In this document: piece after piece, positions 47,512 to 56,910 of the stretch
Layout: each line of letters opens with the position of its first letter
How positions within the stretch are numbered: position 1 is the stretch's first letter
DNA from: an uncultured Kordiimonas sp.
GTDB lineage: Bacteria > Pseudomonadota > Alphaproteobacteria > Sphingomonadales > Kordiimonadaceae
DNA: 64,000 bases
NCBI GenBank assembly: GCA_947492375.1
Contig: CANLMI010000002.1
Location: 1,179,529 to 1,243,528, forward strand
Direction of reading: 5' to 3'
Translations under genes and position numbers: made by a program
Notes under the pieces: generated by a model
What the model was told of the DNA's origin: nothing
What the model saw: only the letters and a program-made list of their open reading frames with translations
The model's database searches: none

Positions 47512-47990
47512 GAGCTGTATGCCTCAGTAGCAGGGTGTGAACAAGCCTCTGCATTTACTGGTATTGTGCCTGGTGGGGCATAATTTTCATCATGTTTGGC
47601 AAGAACTGTTTCAGCAATGAAAATATTGTCTGCCGTTAATGCCCCTTCGGTTACAACACCCTGCCCTTCGCGGAAGAGGTCTGGCAATATCCCTTTATAG
47701 CTGACATTGATTGTTGAGGCACAATCTGTAATTTTAAATGTGTATGTTAAACCATCTTCTAAGCGAGTGAATGATCCGCTTTCGACCAATCCCCCTAAGC
47801 GAAATTTTTGGTTAGCCTTTAGCTCACCGAGGGCTTGTTTTTCTTTTACGGATGATGGCTGTAAAAACAGGCTAAGGCTATCACCGCCGAGTGCAAATAA
47901 CACAAGAAATATAGCGACGGACAAACTTGCGAGCGCTCCAACAAGAATAACAAATCTCTGGCTTTTTCGCGTCTTGAGGCCTTTTTGCAT
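47508..47990 (-). CDS. ccmE: Cytochrome c maturation haem chaperone CcmE
   Basis: 160 residues with an N-terminal membrane anchor (FVILVGALASLSVAIFLVLFAL). The covalent haem-binding histidine is in AKHDENYAPP near residue 135. CcmE carries haem from CcmABCD to CcmF. It overlaps ccmF and is one base from ccmD. Confidence 0.97.
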   Translation of the reverse strand: MQKGLKTRKSQRFVILVGALASLSVAIFLVLFALGGDSLSLFLQPSSVKEKQALGELKANQKFRLGGLVESGSFTRLEDGLTYTFKITDCASTINVSYKGILPDLFREGQGVVTEGALTADNIFIAETVLAKHDENYAPPGTIPVNAEACSHPATEAYSS

Positions 47991-47991
47991 T

Positions 47992-48198
47992 TTAGACCTT
48001 TCCAGTCGAGTTGTTTTCAGGAGTATCAGTTGTTTTTGAACTACGTTTATTATTACGTTTCAGTTTATTAAGCTTGGCTTCTAATGACCGCAATTCAATA
48101 AAAGACATAATAGCGATAATAATGAGGGCTAAAAAGACGATACCGTAGGACAGCCAAATAAAAGTACCGTGCCCACCCATTGCAAAAAAATCAGCCAT
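47992..48198 (-). CDS. ccmD: Haem exporter protein CcmD
   Basis: 68 residues: a short polar N-terminus (MADFFAMGGHGTFIWLSYG), one membrane helix and a basic tail. CcmD releases holo-CcmE from the CcmABCD complex. It overlaps the end of ccmC by eight bases. Length is usual for CcmD, and its place in the operon confirms the call. Confidence 0.92.
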   Translation of the reverse strand: MADFFAMGGHGTFIWLSYGIVFLALIIIAIMSFIELRSLEAKLNKLKRNNKRSSKTTDTPENNSTGKV

Positions 48199-48922
48199 GT
48201 GCGTTCACCACTGACATTTGCAAGACTGCAAGCTTACGCTTGTTAATCTCAAGTTTCATCCGCCATAGAAAAACAATGATGAAATACGCTTTCATTGCAA
48301 CAGCCATCCATAATAAAGGGCCAAGAAGGTCAGCATGAATTGTTGGACCGTCTAGGCGAATGACACTGGCAGGTTGATGGAGGGTATTCCACCAGTCTAC
48401 CGAGAATTTGATGATGGGTAAATTTACAACGCCAACAAGAGCCAGAATTGATGCTGCTCTGCCAGCCGTTTCCTCGTCATCCATTGCTTGCCAGATTGCC
48501 ATATACCCGAGGTATAGGAAAAACAGAATCAAAACAGAAGTTAATCTGCCGTCCCATACCCAATAAGTGCCCCACATAGGTTTTCCCCACAGAGCGCCTG
48601 TTATTAACGCCAGTGCAGTAAAGGTTGCTCCGATCGGGGCTGCGGCCTTGCCGGCTATCAGGGCGAGCGGATGTCGCCAGACAATGGCAGCAAGGCTGGC
48701 TGACGCCATCACCATGTACGTAAACATAGCCATCCAGGCACTGGGTACATGGATATACATGATGCGAACACTGTCCCCCTGTTGATAATCAGGTGGGCTT
48801 GCGACAATAGCAAGATAAAGCCCGTAAGGGAGACAGAGAGCCAATACCCCGATTGCCCAAGGTAAAATTTTATTAGCAAGGCGTACAAAACGCGCTGGGT
48901 TTGCGAAAATATGCATGTGCAT
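48191..48922 (-). CDS. ccmC: Haem exporter protein CcmC
   Basis: 243 residues with six membrane helices. The WWD haem-binding motif of the family is visible as WGTYWVWDGRLTS. CcmC is sufficient to load haem onto CcmE. It lies 80 bases after ccmB, the only sizeable gap inside the operon. Confidence 0.97.
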   Translation of the reverse strand: MHMHIFANPARFVRLANKILPWAIGVLALCLPYGLYLAIVASPPDYQQGDSVRIMYIHVPSAWMAMFTYMVMASASLAAIVWRHPLALIAGKAAAPIGATFTALALITGALWGKPMWGTYWVWDGRLTSVLILFFLYLGYMAIWQAMDDEETAGRAASILALVGVVNLPIIKFSVDWWNTLHQPASVIRLDGPTIHADLLGPLLWMAVAMKAYFIIVFLWRMKLEINKRKLAVLQMSVVNAHG

Positions 48923-49002
48923 TTCCTATATCAATCATGCTGATACGGCAAGTGTGGCCTTGTGTCTCATGTTATGATTCTCATGTGTGGTAATTTGAAT
49001 AG

Positions 49003-49686
49003 TTATTCCAGGGCTAACCTTATTGCCGCCGCTGATGCAAGCGGTGATATGATCAATGATATCATACTGACCGCCCCCGTAAGCGCGAGGTGTGGGAAAG
49101 GGTCAGTGAGTGAAATAGCAGCTTCGACGGCGCCCACACCAAATATTAACGTTGGTATATACAGAGGCAAAACCAAAAGGGTTAACAAAACGCCTCCCCG
49201 TCTCAAGGCGACCGTTAAGGCAGCGCCAATGCTGCCGACGAAACTTAGGGCCGGTGTGCCGATCAGCAGTGAAAGGATCAGCATTTTATATCCTAGGTTT
49301 GGCATGTTTAAGAGGGCAGCTAAAAGAGGGGATATCAGTATGACGGGTAAAATTGTTGCGATCCAATGAGCAATCGCTTTTGCTGTCACAATTAATTCCA
49401 GGCTAAGCGGAGAAAATGCCAGATCATCCAATGAGCCATCTTCGAAATCTGCCTGGAATAGTCGATCAAGGCTGAGCAGGCATGCTAATAAAGAAATAAC
49501 CCATATGGTACCGGGACCTATGCGGGCGAGTGTGGAGGCCTCAGGCCCAATACCAAGGGGAAAGAGTGTTACAGCAATTAGAAAAAACCCCAAAGTCATA
49601 CCCGCAGCGCCGCCTTGGGACCATGCAAGTTTTATGTCGCGCTTTATAAGAGACCAAAAAACAGAAGATACAGAAATATTTGTCAT
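49003..49686 (-). CDS. ccmB: Haem exporter protein CcmB
   Basis: 227 residues with six hydrophobic segments and the opening FWSLIKRDIKLAWSQGG of CcmB permeases, then the LLACLLSLDRLFQADFEDGSLD pattern. It is the membrane half of the CcmAB ABC transporter. It overlaps ccmA by four bases. Confidence 0.96.
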   Translation of the reverse strand: MTNISVSSVFWSLIKRDIKLAWSQGGAAGMTLGFFLIAVTLFPLGIGPEASTLARIGPGTIWVISLLACLLSLDRLFQADFEDGSLDDLAFSPLSLELIVTAKAIAHWIATILPVILISPLLAALLNMPNLGYKMLILSLLIGTPALSFVGSIGAALTVALRRGGVLLTLLVLPLYIPTLIFGVGAVEAAISLTDPFPHLALTGAVSMISLIISPLASAAAIRLALE

Positions 49687-50366
49687 GACCAGTAGCCCAT
49701 ATCTTTTTGTTTAGGTGTATAATGATCGAGGCTTAATATTTCCCCTTTAAGACCAATATCATCATGGGTTGCAACGATAGCGGCTCCGCCTTTCTTGATA
49801 TGCTGCTCAAGCATCATAGCAAGTGTTTTTCTGTTCTCTGCATCAACACCAACGGTGGGTTCATCCATTAACCAGATTGGGCGATCAATGAGCAAAAATT
49901 TTAAGAGTGCAGCGCGCCTTCTTTGACCACTAGAGAAATATTTAATTGGTTGTGTTGCCAAGTGATGCAGTTTTAACACTTCGAGACTGTGCATTACCTT
50001 TTGAGGTTCCGGTGGAGTGCCATTGATAATACGGACAAAATAATTGCAATGCTCCAGAAGTGTGAAAGTGTTTTTTAAGCCATTTAAGTGATCCAAGACC
50101 ATTAGATTGTCATTCAATATGGCATCTTCAGTATCTATTTGAAGAGATATATTACCAGTTGCAGGGCCTAATCTACCGCTTAATGTTCTTAGTAATGTGG
50201 ATTTTCCGGTGCCATTGGCGCCGTGTAGATACAGAAGTGTTCTGTTTGTCAATGCAAGCGAAATACCGCCGAAAACATGCCGGCCCCCTCGTTTTACACC
50301 GAGGTTTGCTGCTTCAAAAACCAAACGGGGGTAATTTGACTGTATTTTTTTTATTTTATTCATCAT
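49683..50366 (-). CDS. ccmA: Haem exporter ATP-binding protein CcmA
   Basis: 227-residue ABC ATPase with Walker A GANGTGKST, signature FSSGQRRRA and Walker B IWLMDEPTVGVD; the final switch histidine is in ATHDD. It powers release of haem-loaded CcmE. It is the first gene of the ccmABCDEFGHI operon. The 149-base gap to the divergent cardiolipin synthase gene must hold the operon promoter. Confidence 0.96.
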   Translation of the reverse strand: MMNKIKKIQSNYPRLVFEAANLGVKRGGRHVFGGISLALTNRTLLYLHGANGTGKSTLLRTLSGRLGPATGNISLQIDTEDAILNDNLMVLDHLNGLKNTFTLLEHCNYFVRIINGTPPEPQKVMHSLEVLKLHHLATQPIKYFSSGQRRRAALLKFLLIDRPIWLMDEPTVGVDAENRKTLAMMLEQHIKKGGAAIVATHDDIGLKGEILSLDHYTPKQKDMGYWS

Positions 50367-50515
50367 GTTAGCAAGCTAGTAAAAGACGCAGAGGCGCACA
50401 AGTATAGAAAGTGCTATGGTCTCTTGATTTAGTCTTAGAGTCTACCACTATACTAAAAGCGTTTGAAAACAATTCTATATTAGAGTGTCGGTAAATAGTT
50501 CATGAAGGGGGAAAC

Positions 50516-52003
50516 TTGCAGGAGCCACATGACAATTTTTTTGGTTTGATTTTGCCGGATGGGGTGATTCTGGCTTTTATCGTTCTATGCGCTCAACTTT
50601 TAACCAGTATTCATATTTTATCTACGAAGGATCAGGTTCGCTCTGCCATTGCCTGGATTGGCCTTGTTTGGCTTGCACCGGTGTTTGGTTTGTTTGCTTA
50701 TTTTCTTTTTGGGATTAGTAGAATTCGGCGTAGAGCCAAGCTCGCTCGTGAAAAGCGGGGCTTGCCGCCACGTACAGGTGCCCTTGCGGACCCTGATGGT
50801 AACTGTTTAGCTGATGTATGTGCTGATAATGTTTCGTACCGATGGCTTGCCCATGATCGTTTGGCAGGGCGCTTAACTGGTATGCCAGTTACGGCTGATA
50901 ATACGATAGCACCGCTACGCGGTGGTCGTCAGGCGTATGACGCTATGATACATGCGATCGAGGCTGCCAAATATTCTATTGCCCTTACGACGTATATTTT
51001 TCAAGCTGATCAGGCTGGAAGGCGCTTTATAAAGGCTTTGGTCAGGGCGAAAGAACGGGGGGTGGAAGTAAGGGTTTTGGTTGATGCCGTCGGAAACTTA
51101 TACGGCCTTAAGCCGGTTTCTAATTTATTGCGACGCCATGATATTCCTGTTGGGGTTTTTAATCCGGCCAAACTTTCATGGCGGTTAGCCTTTTTTAATC
51201 TAAGAACACACCGAAAATTACTTGTCGTTGATGGAATTCATGGTTTTGCTGGTGGTATGAATATTCGCAAACACCATTTAGAACGCAGTGATGGATCGCC
51301 TATAGTTCAGGATACACACTTTAGCATTACTGGACCAATTGTTCACCAAATGATGGATACATTCGCTGACGATTGGGTTTTTACAACAAGCGAGGTTCTG
51401 AAAGGCAGAACATGGTTTGGTTCACTTGACAATGTTGGTGCTGCTAGTAGCTCGAAAATTGTTGCTCGTGCTATTGCTGACGGACCTGATGAACCGCGTC
51501 AGAAAAGTGCGATGATCATTGAAAGCGCCTTGGGTGCTGCAAGAGAAAATATTAAAATTATCACTCCTTACTTTCTGCCTGATGAAGCTTTGTTGGCAGC
51601 ACTCGAACAAGCGGCTCTCAAGGGGGTAAAGGTCGAAATACTATTACCTGAGAAAAGTAATTTGCCGTTGTTTAGTTTAGCTGCTTTTGCTGCGCTGAAA
51701 CCGCTTATCCGTGCAGGATGTCAAATTTTTGTCGGAAAGCCACCATTTGACCATACTAAATTGATGGTTGTTGATAGCAATTGGGTGATGTTGGGGTCTA
51801 GCAATTGGGATGCAAGGTCGCTCAAGCTGAATTTTGAATTCAATATTGAGTGTTACGACGATGCATTTGCAAATCATATGCATGATTGGGCATCGCAAAA
51901 ATTTGTGCAGTCAAAATCTGTAACAATCGCTATGTTAAACAAACGAAGTTTCATAAAACGTTTGTTTAGTCGTGTTCTTTGGCTAGCAACGCCGTATTTG
52001 TAG
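50516..52003 (+). CDS. Cardiolipin synthase (phospholipase D superfamily)
   Basis: 495-residue membrane enzyme that joins two phosphatidylglycerols or PG with PE. Two N-terminal membrane helices (ILAFIVLCAQLLTSI and IAWIGLVWLAPVFGLFAYFLFG) are followed by the two HKD motifs, HRKLLVVDG and HTKLMVVDS, each with GGMN or GSSN downstream. The start is a TTG, supported by GGGGGAAAC immediately upstream at normal spacing. A terminator lies after the stop. Confidence 0.94.
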   Translation: MQEPHDNFFGLILPDGVILAFIVLCAQLLTSIHILSTKDQVRSAIAWIGLVWLAPVFGLFAYFLFGISRIRRRAKLAREKRGLPPRTGALADPDGNCLADVCADNVSYRWLAHDRLAGRLTGMPVTADNTIAPLRGGRQAYDAMIHAIEAAKYSIALTTYIFQADQAGRRFIKALVRAKERGVEVRVLVDAVGNLYGLKPVSNLLRRHDIPVGVFNPAKLSWRLAFFNLRTHRKLLVVDGIHGFAGGMNIRKHHLERSDGSPIVQDTHFSITGPIVHQMMDTFADDWVFTTSEVLKGRTWFGSLDNVGAASSSKIVARAIADGPDEPRQKSAMIIESALGAARENIKIITPYFLPDEALLAALEQAALKGVKVEILLPEKSNLPLFSLAAFAALKPLIRAGCQIFVGKPPFDHTKLMVVDSNWVMLGSSNWDARSLKLNFEFNIECYDDAFANHMHDWASQKFVQSKSVTIAMLNKRSFIKRLFSRVLWLATPYL

Positions 52004-52004
52004 G

Positions 52005-52033
52005 TAAAGGCCTTTAATATTAAAGGCTTTTTT
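52005..52033. terminator. Bidirectional terminator overlapping the Mpo1-like gene end
   Basis: GCCTTTAAT and ATTAAAGGC form a perfect 9+9 palindrome followed by six T on the plus strand, two bases after the cardiolipin synthase stop. The right arm contains the stop codon of the convergent Mpo1-like gene, so the two genes share it. Confidence 0.82.
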
Positions 52034-52541
52034 GTTCAGCAGGTAAATATTTGTGAATACGGTTTGCGATTTCGTTCTTTAAATTGTCTTGAAGGCGAAG
52101 GCTGAATAATACTTCCGCTATCAAAAACGACGGCGCCATAAATATTTGGAGCAGATTATCGAATAGTGCTGGTTTTCGCCCTTCAAAGCCATGTCCTATA
52201 AACTGGATAACCCATCCACCAATAAAGCATATTGCAAATACGATGTAAGGTGAAGTATTTGGGCCAATTTGTTCGGCGATATATAGCAAAGCCATATAAA
52301 CGAAAGTTGCGATAATTCCTATCATTGGGACCGCGATGATATAGACAACCAATAATATTGAAAGCAATACCCCTGCTAAGGTCAATGTACCGATGGTAAA
52401 CTCTGCTACAGGGAGTTGAGCGGCGAGAACTAAAAGAGAAAATACAATTAAAGGAACACCGATATGATGTGTTACCTGGTTTCTAGTATCCCGGTGATAC
52501 GCTGAATACATTGCCATTTGCTCAAAGAACCAGTTACGCAT
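52020..52541 (-). CDS. Mpo1-like (DUF962) membrane protein
   Basis: 173 residues with about four membrane helices. Family marks are SAYHRDTRNQVTHHIGVPLIVFS near the N-terminus (His residues for an Fe(II) site) and QFIGHGFEGRKPAL. Yeast Mpo1 is a dioxygenase for alpha-oxidation of 2-hydroxy fatty acids. The bacterial role is not known but the conserved His and the GHGxEGRxPA motif are intact. The start is typical of the family. Confidence 0.92.
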   Translation of the reverse strand: MRNWFFEQMAMYSAYHRDTRNQVTHHIGVPLIVFSLLVLAAQLPVAEFTIGTLTLAGVLLSILLVVYIIAVPMIGIIATFVYMALLYIAEQIGPNTSPYIVFAICFIGGWVIQFIGHGFEGRKPALFDNLLQIFMAPSFLIAEVLFSLRLQDNLKNEIANRIHKYLPAEQKSL

Positions 52542-52864
52542 CGAGTTACCCTCTGTTACTTAAAAATATATCTACAGATTAATACTATATTATACCTTGC
52601 TTTTTATTCTCAGAAAGAAAAAACAGCCTGAATAATTGAAAGTGGAAGAGAGAGTATTGTTCTGCCGGCTTCAAAAAAAACTCAATAGTTGTAATTTGAG
52701 GTATTTAGTTAATGTATATGGTTAATTTTCGTTAACTATATTTACAATTGCTTTTGAACGCTTTAGTCAGAAATTACTACTAATTAACTGGGGGCGGGTT
52801 TGGATTTAGTTTTCGCTCATCACATGGGTGACAGTTTATAGTTGAGTCCATAAGGGAGTTAATA
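52542..52864. other. Intergenic region upstream of the GGDEF gene
   Basis: No gene is supported. An imperfect inverted repeat TATGGTTAA/TTAACTATA lies at 52717-52740; its centre TTAA-N6-TTAAC is one base short of the CtrA consensus TTAA-N7-TTAAC, so control by CtrA is only a guess. AAGGGAG lies ten bases before the GGDEF start. Confidence 0.35.
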
Positions 52865-53899
52865 ATGCAGTTCACTGCTTCAGATAATCAAGCAAGCGTT
52901 TACGCAAAAAAAGCATTTGGATTGATGGAGGAGTTGAATGTACCTCCCATACCGCAAAATTATGAGATTTGGTTTGGGTACGCTAGTGATCAAATGCCCA
53001 AATTGAACAAGACATTAGATAAAATTATCGCTGAAAATGGTAGCTTTACTATTGATGTTTCGTCAGAAATTTACCGTCGATTTTTTAGTAATATTGAAAA
53101 TGCGGAAATGATCAATGAGACAAGTTTAAAAATAGAAGACGAAGTATCTGGAGTTCTTGATATTCTTGGTACGGCATCAGATGAGTTTGCTGGTTTCCAA
53201 AATACGATTAAAACAAATTTGCAAGACATCTCATCCGTAGATAAACCAGTTGATTTTGAGGAATTTATACAAAATATTGTCAAAGAAACCTGGAAAATGC
53301 AGGATACCAACGAGCAATTGCAGTCGCAGTTGCATAAATCATCTAGTGAAATTACGAATTTACGAGAATCGCTCGAAGAAACACGAAAAGAATCGCTTAC
53401 TGATGCGCTTACGGGAATTTCTAATCGTAAAATGTTTGATTCTTTCTTGTCGCATGTCTCAAAAGAAGCCGTTGCCGATGATACTCCATTATGTTTAGTG
53501 ATTGCTGATATTGATCATTTTAAAAAGTTCAATGATACGTATGGTCACCAAATTGGTGATCAGGTTCTAAAGCTGGTTGCAGCAGATTTGAGTAATAACG
53601 TTAAAGGTCAGGATTTGGCGGCAAGGTATGGCGGTGAAGAGTTCGCAATTGTTTTGCCGAATACTAAAATAAGTAATGCATTGTTACTGACAGAACAAAT
53701 TCGTAAGTCTATCGCGTCCAAGAAAATTCGTAATCGTCAGACCGATACCGACTTCGGGGCAGTGACCATGTCATTTGGTATTGCCGAATTAAGAGGCGAT
53801 GAACCGACAGAAAAGTTTATCCAAAGAGCGGATATAGCTTTGTATAAAGCCAAAGAGAATGGTCGAAACCAGTGTATGCTGGCGGAAGGCGACAAATAA
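52865..53899 (+). CDS. GGDEF diguanylate cyclase
   Basis: 344 residues, cytoplasmic. The first 180 residues are helical and unlike known sensors, ending in a coiled coil (SQLHKSSSEITNLRESLEETRK). The GGDEF domain begins DALTGISNRKMF and has IADIDHFKKFND and the intact GGEEF active site near residue 256, so it should make c-di-GMP from GTP. The inhibitory site five residues upstream is KGQD rather than RxxD, which may weaken product inhibition. A terminator follows. Confidence 0.94.
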   Translation: MQFTASDNQASVYAKKAFGLMEELNVPPIPQNYEIWFGYASDQMPKLNKTLDKIIAENGSFTIDVSSEIYRRFFSNIENAEMINETSLKIEDEVSGVLDILGTASDEFAGFQNTIKTNLQDISSVDKPVDFEEFIQNIVKETWKMQDTNEQLQSQLHKSSSEITNLRESLEETRKESLTDALTGISNRKMFDSFLSHVSKEAVADDTPLCLVIADIDHFKKFNDTYGHQIGDQVLKLVAADLSNNVKGQDLAARYGGEEFAIVLPNTKISNALLLTEQIRKSIASKKIRNRQTDTDFGAVTMSFGIAELRGDEPTEKFIQRADIALYKAKENGRNQCMLAEGDK

Positions 53900-53904
53900 G
53901 ATTT

Positions 53905-53933
53905 AAAAAGCCGGCGAAAGCCGGCTGTTTTTA
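53905..53933 (+). terminator. Terminator after the GGDEF gene
   Basis: AGCCGGC pairs with GCCGGCT around GAAA, followed by GTTTTTA on the plus strand, six bases after the stop. The A-rich left side allows use by the convergent DUF3126 gene as well. Confidence 0.85.
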
Positions 53934-54146
53934 TTCTTGTGGAAGGTCTTCTTCAAGAATGGTCATATGAAATTGATATGATATTTCACCTTCATCCTCG
54001 TCTCTATAGACAATGCCAATAAATTCATCATCCAACATAACTTCCAAGGAATCAGTTGCTTTAGGGCGCCGCATTAATTTTATCATGTTATTGTTAAAGG
54101 TGCTTTGCAGATAGGCTTGTACCTTGACAATCTCACTTGGGCTCAT
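53931..54146 (-). CDS. DUF3126 family protein
   Basis: 71 residues matching the DUF3126 pattern: opening SEIVKVQAYLQSTFN, central RRPKATDSLEVML, then DEFIGIVYRDEDEGEISYQF and an acidic end. The family is small, cytoplasmic and almost confined to alphaproteobacteria; its function is unknown. It is transcribed towards the GGDEF gene and divergent from the Hpt gene. Confidence 0.9.
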   Translation of the reverse strand: MSPSEIVKVQAYLQSTFNNNMIKLMRRPKATDSLEVMLDDEFIGIVYRDEDEGEISYQFHMTILEEDLPQE

Positions 54147-54328
54147 GTTTCGTTCCTTGTTTATTTTATTGCAGAAATATGCATCAGTTTATAAAGCGTG
54201 ATTTTGAAAAATAAACTGAAATTACATACAGTGAATAATATCTATTTCCAGACACGCTATAATCAAGTTATAGGCAAGGTATAAGAAAGTTACTAAATCT
54301 TTATATTTAGACAGATATATATAACGCT

Positions 54329-54736
54329 ATGATTGATTTTCAAGATAACGATATGTACGCGGATAAAGAGTTGTTTAGCCAGTATTTGGATTGGACGGCT
54401 GATGCGATCAAAGACATGAAGTCTTTGTATGATACAGTTGGTCTATCTGATTCTACTGATAAACAAGTCTCAGATCAGTTATATGGTTTGGCCCATAATA
54501 TAAAAGGCATGGGGGCAAGCTTTAATTTTTCGCTAATGACACAGGTGGGGGCTTCCTTGTGTGATTATTTAAAGCGGGCTGAAAGCAAGGTAGCATTATC
54601 CAAGAAGGTTCTGAACGCTCATATACGAACATTCGAAGTTGTTTTGGAAAACCGTATTATTGGCGATGCGGGGCCTAAAGGTACAGCGCTCTTAAAGCGG
54701 CTGGAAACTATAATCGATCAGGAAGTGTCGTGTTAG
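54329..54736 (+). CDS. Histidine phosphotransfer (Hpt) domain protein
   Basis: 135 residues forming one helical Hpt domain. The phosphorylatable histidine is in LAHNIKGMGASF, followed by the conserved second-helix pattern LMTQVGASLCDYLKR. It would relay phosphoryl groups between a hybrid kinase and a response regulator, neither of which is in the window. No strong ribosome-binding site is visible before the ATG, so the start is less certain. It is convergent with the HD-domain gene. Confidence 0.85.
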   Translation: MIDFQDNDMYADKELFSQYLDWTADAIKDMKSLYDTVGLSDSTDKQVSDQLYGLAHNIKGMGASFNFSLMTQVGASLCDYLKRAESKVALSKKVLNAHIRTFEVVLENRIIGDAGPKGTALLKRLETIIDQEVSC

Positions 54737-54779
54737 GATTATAGATTACAGGTCGTTCTTTCTGATATGTCATTTCCTT

Positions 54780-56819
54780 TTAGTCTTTTGGAGGAATTGT
54801 TTTGGTATAACTTTCCCATAGGTCGCGGCCATTTCTATTTTCCAAAATATTCTGTAATGCAGCAACAGCTCGTCGGTCAAATTTTGAACCACTTTCCTGT
54901 TGTAAGATATTTATAGACTGATCGAAACCAAGGCTTTCTCTGTGAGCACGAGATGAAATCATACCAACGAATGCGTTTGCGACAGTAAGTATACGTGCAC
55001 CTGGTTCAATATCATGACCTTGTAGTCCGTTTGGTTCACCAGAGCCATCCCAGTTCTCTTGAATTTGTGATAATATTGCAGCGACAGGCCCATCAAAATC
55101 GATATTATTTATCAGGTTAGCCGCGCGTTGCATACTCTGCCTGACCAAGTCTAATTCTTCATTGCTTAATGGTGTTTCTTTTGTGAGGATTAACGAAGGC
55201 ACAAAAATCTTGCCCAAATTGACTAATTGGCCTGCTATTGCAAGTGTTTCGATATCGTCGTCTTGCCAGCCAATCTCGTTAGCAATCGTTTGTGCAACAT
55301 CAGAGACGCGCGATGAATGATGTTTGCTCCAGGGGTCACGGGCATCAATGATATCTGTAAGGCTGGCAATCAGTTGACGTAAAAGCGTTTCAGTTTTTTC
55401 TTGTGCTTCTATAAGGTCTGTCACATCTTGCAAAACGAGTAAAACTGAAACATTACGTTCATCTTGTGTATCTAGGGGCAGTGATTGAACTTGGTATAAC
55501 CGTTCGTTGTTTGCCCCTAAAGATAGCGTAAACTCGCCGTGGCCTTCAGTCTGGGTGTTATGAATTGCCGATCGAAACTTTTCTGCTGTTTCAATAGGAA
55601 AACTGGTATCGAACCGACTATTCAATACGTCGTTTGGCGCAATATCCAAAAGGTCACACATCTTCTTATTAGCAAAACGTATTTTTAATTCATCGTTAAG
55701 GGCGGCGATTGCTGTTGGTTGGTTGTCACTTAATGTTTTGAGAAAAGTATTTAACGATGCGTTAGTTGCGCTTAAGCGTGATTGCTCTTCAAAGGCAACC
55801 TCCAGTTTTCTGGATACGCTTATCCGCCAGATCAAAATGACAGCAATAATAATAACGATGATAAAAAGCGAAAGTGTCACAATCAAATTGTTATAGCGGC
55901 CATTAACATCAGCAAATACTTCTGAAGAATTCACAGAACGAACTAATATCCATGGTACTGGGGCTGTAAATTCGCGTCCCGTTACGAGTACCTCGGTGTT
56001 GTTAGAATCCAATTGAAAGTCATATGCCCCCGGTGTTTTAACGGAAAACATGGCTGCAGGGTCTTGTAACGGATTGGTTGGGGTTGAATTATTACTTGCG
56101 GGGGTGATAGCAAGTATCTGATCCTTATTTGGTGTGCTAGGTGATACAACATAGGTTTTTGAAGTAATGCTGACAGCACCGGGTTGTGTCAAAGTATCCA
56201 GAAATGCTCCGTCTAATGGTTTTGCACCAATTAACCATACCAAGCCGCTTTCTCCGACAGGGGCACCAAAAAGAACAAGTGTGGTCTTATCATTCAGTTT
56301 AGGGCCAAGCTGTATGAAGGGTTTTCTTGGTTGTTCCTTTAACCAGTTTTTAGATGTAAGTTCTGGCATGCCGGTAGTGGTTACAAATGCATGCCCGTCA
56401 TTGTGGATTAAAGCAATACCAGCACGCCGGGGACGGCGAATATTGGCTCCAATCGGGTCAATTGAACGCACTTCATGAAAACCTGATCGTTCGGCCTCTG
56501 CGGATAAAAGAGAAAATACAAAGCCACGTTGAGCTTCGGCCAGGATATCATCATCATCAGATATTATTTGCGATGCATATAGTTGAAGTGATGCATCTGC
56601 CGATAAATCCTCAATGGTTTTTAGATGCCTGTTGAGCCATGCGGACGCTTCTGAAGCGCGACTATCTGCTATAAGGCCCAGACGATCTTTCCATTGTTGT
56701 AGATTGCGCTGGGACTCGTTCTCTGCAAACCCTGAAATCAATATGAAACCAAAAATGGCAACTGTAATTATTATAATACCGGCAATAATAAAAGATTGAC
56801 GTGAGGTTTGTTCAGTCAT
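54780..56819 (-). CDS. Membrane sensor with PAS and degenerate HD-GYP domain
   Basis: 679 residues. Two membrane helices (about 12-32 and 310-330) enclose a periplasmic sensing region of the cache type. Cytoplasmic parts are a PAS domain (AIAALNDELKIRFANKKMCDLL) and a C-terminal domain folded like HD-GYP. Catalytic residues are mostly lost: SKHHSSRV keeps the first His, but the HD pair is replaced in AGQLVNLGK, the HHE/GYP stretch reads QENWDGSGEP, and the later DxxDA is ANAFVG. It is therefore unlikely to hydrolyse c-di-GMP and may act as a sensor or scaffold. Confidence 0.88.
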   Translation of the reverse strand: MTEQTSRQSFIIAGIIIITVAIFGFILISGFAENESQRNLQQWKDRLGLIADSRASEASAWLNRHLKTIEDLSADASLQLYASQIISDDDDILAEAQRGFVFSLLSAEAERSGFHEVRSIDPIGANIRRPRRAGIALIHNDGHAFVTTTGMPELTSKNWLKEQPRKPFIQLGPKLNDKTTLVLFGAPVGESGLVWLIGAKPLDGAFLDTLTQPGAVSITSKTYVVSPSTPNKDQILAITPASNNSTPTNPLQDPAAMFSVKTPGAYDFQLDSNNTEVLVTGREFTAPVPWILVRSVNSSEVFADVNGRYNNLIVTLSLFIIVIIIAVILIWRISVSRKLEVAFEEQSRLSATNASLNTFLKTLSDNQPTAIAALNDELKIRFANKKMCDLLDIAPNDVLNSRFDTSFPIETAEKFRSAIHNTQTEGHGEFTLSLGANNERLYQVQSLPLDTQDERNVSVLLVLQDVTDLIEAQEKTETLLRQLIASLTDIIDARDPWSKHHSSRVSDVAQTIANEIGWQDDDIETLAIAGQLVNLGKIFVPSLILTKETPLSNEELDLVRQSMQRAANLINNIDFDGPVAAILSQIQENWDGSGEPNGLQGHDIEPGARILTVANAFVGMISSRAHRESLGFDQSINILQQESGSKFDRRAVAALQNILENRNGRDLWESYTKTIPPKD

Positions 56820-56910
56820 TTGGTAGTCCCTTGTCGCTGGAGACGAAAATTCTATTGTTGGGCAATGAATTCTCTTTTTTGCTTAGCCAGTCATGCTATG
56901 TTGAAACATA

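Noticed and set aside
52709-52736. CtrA-binding site before the GGDEF gene
   Set aside because: The two TTAA elements are six, not seven, bases apart; kept only as a note on the intergenic region.
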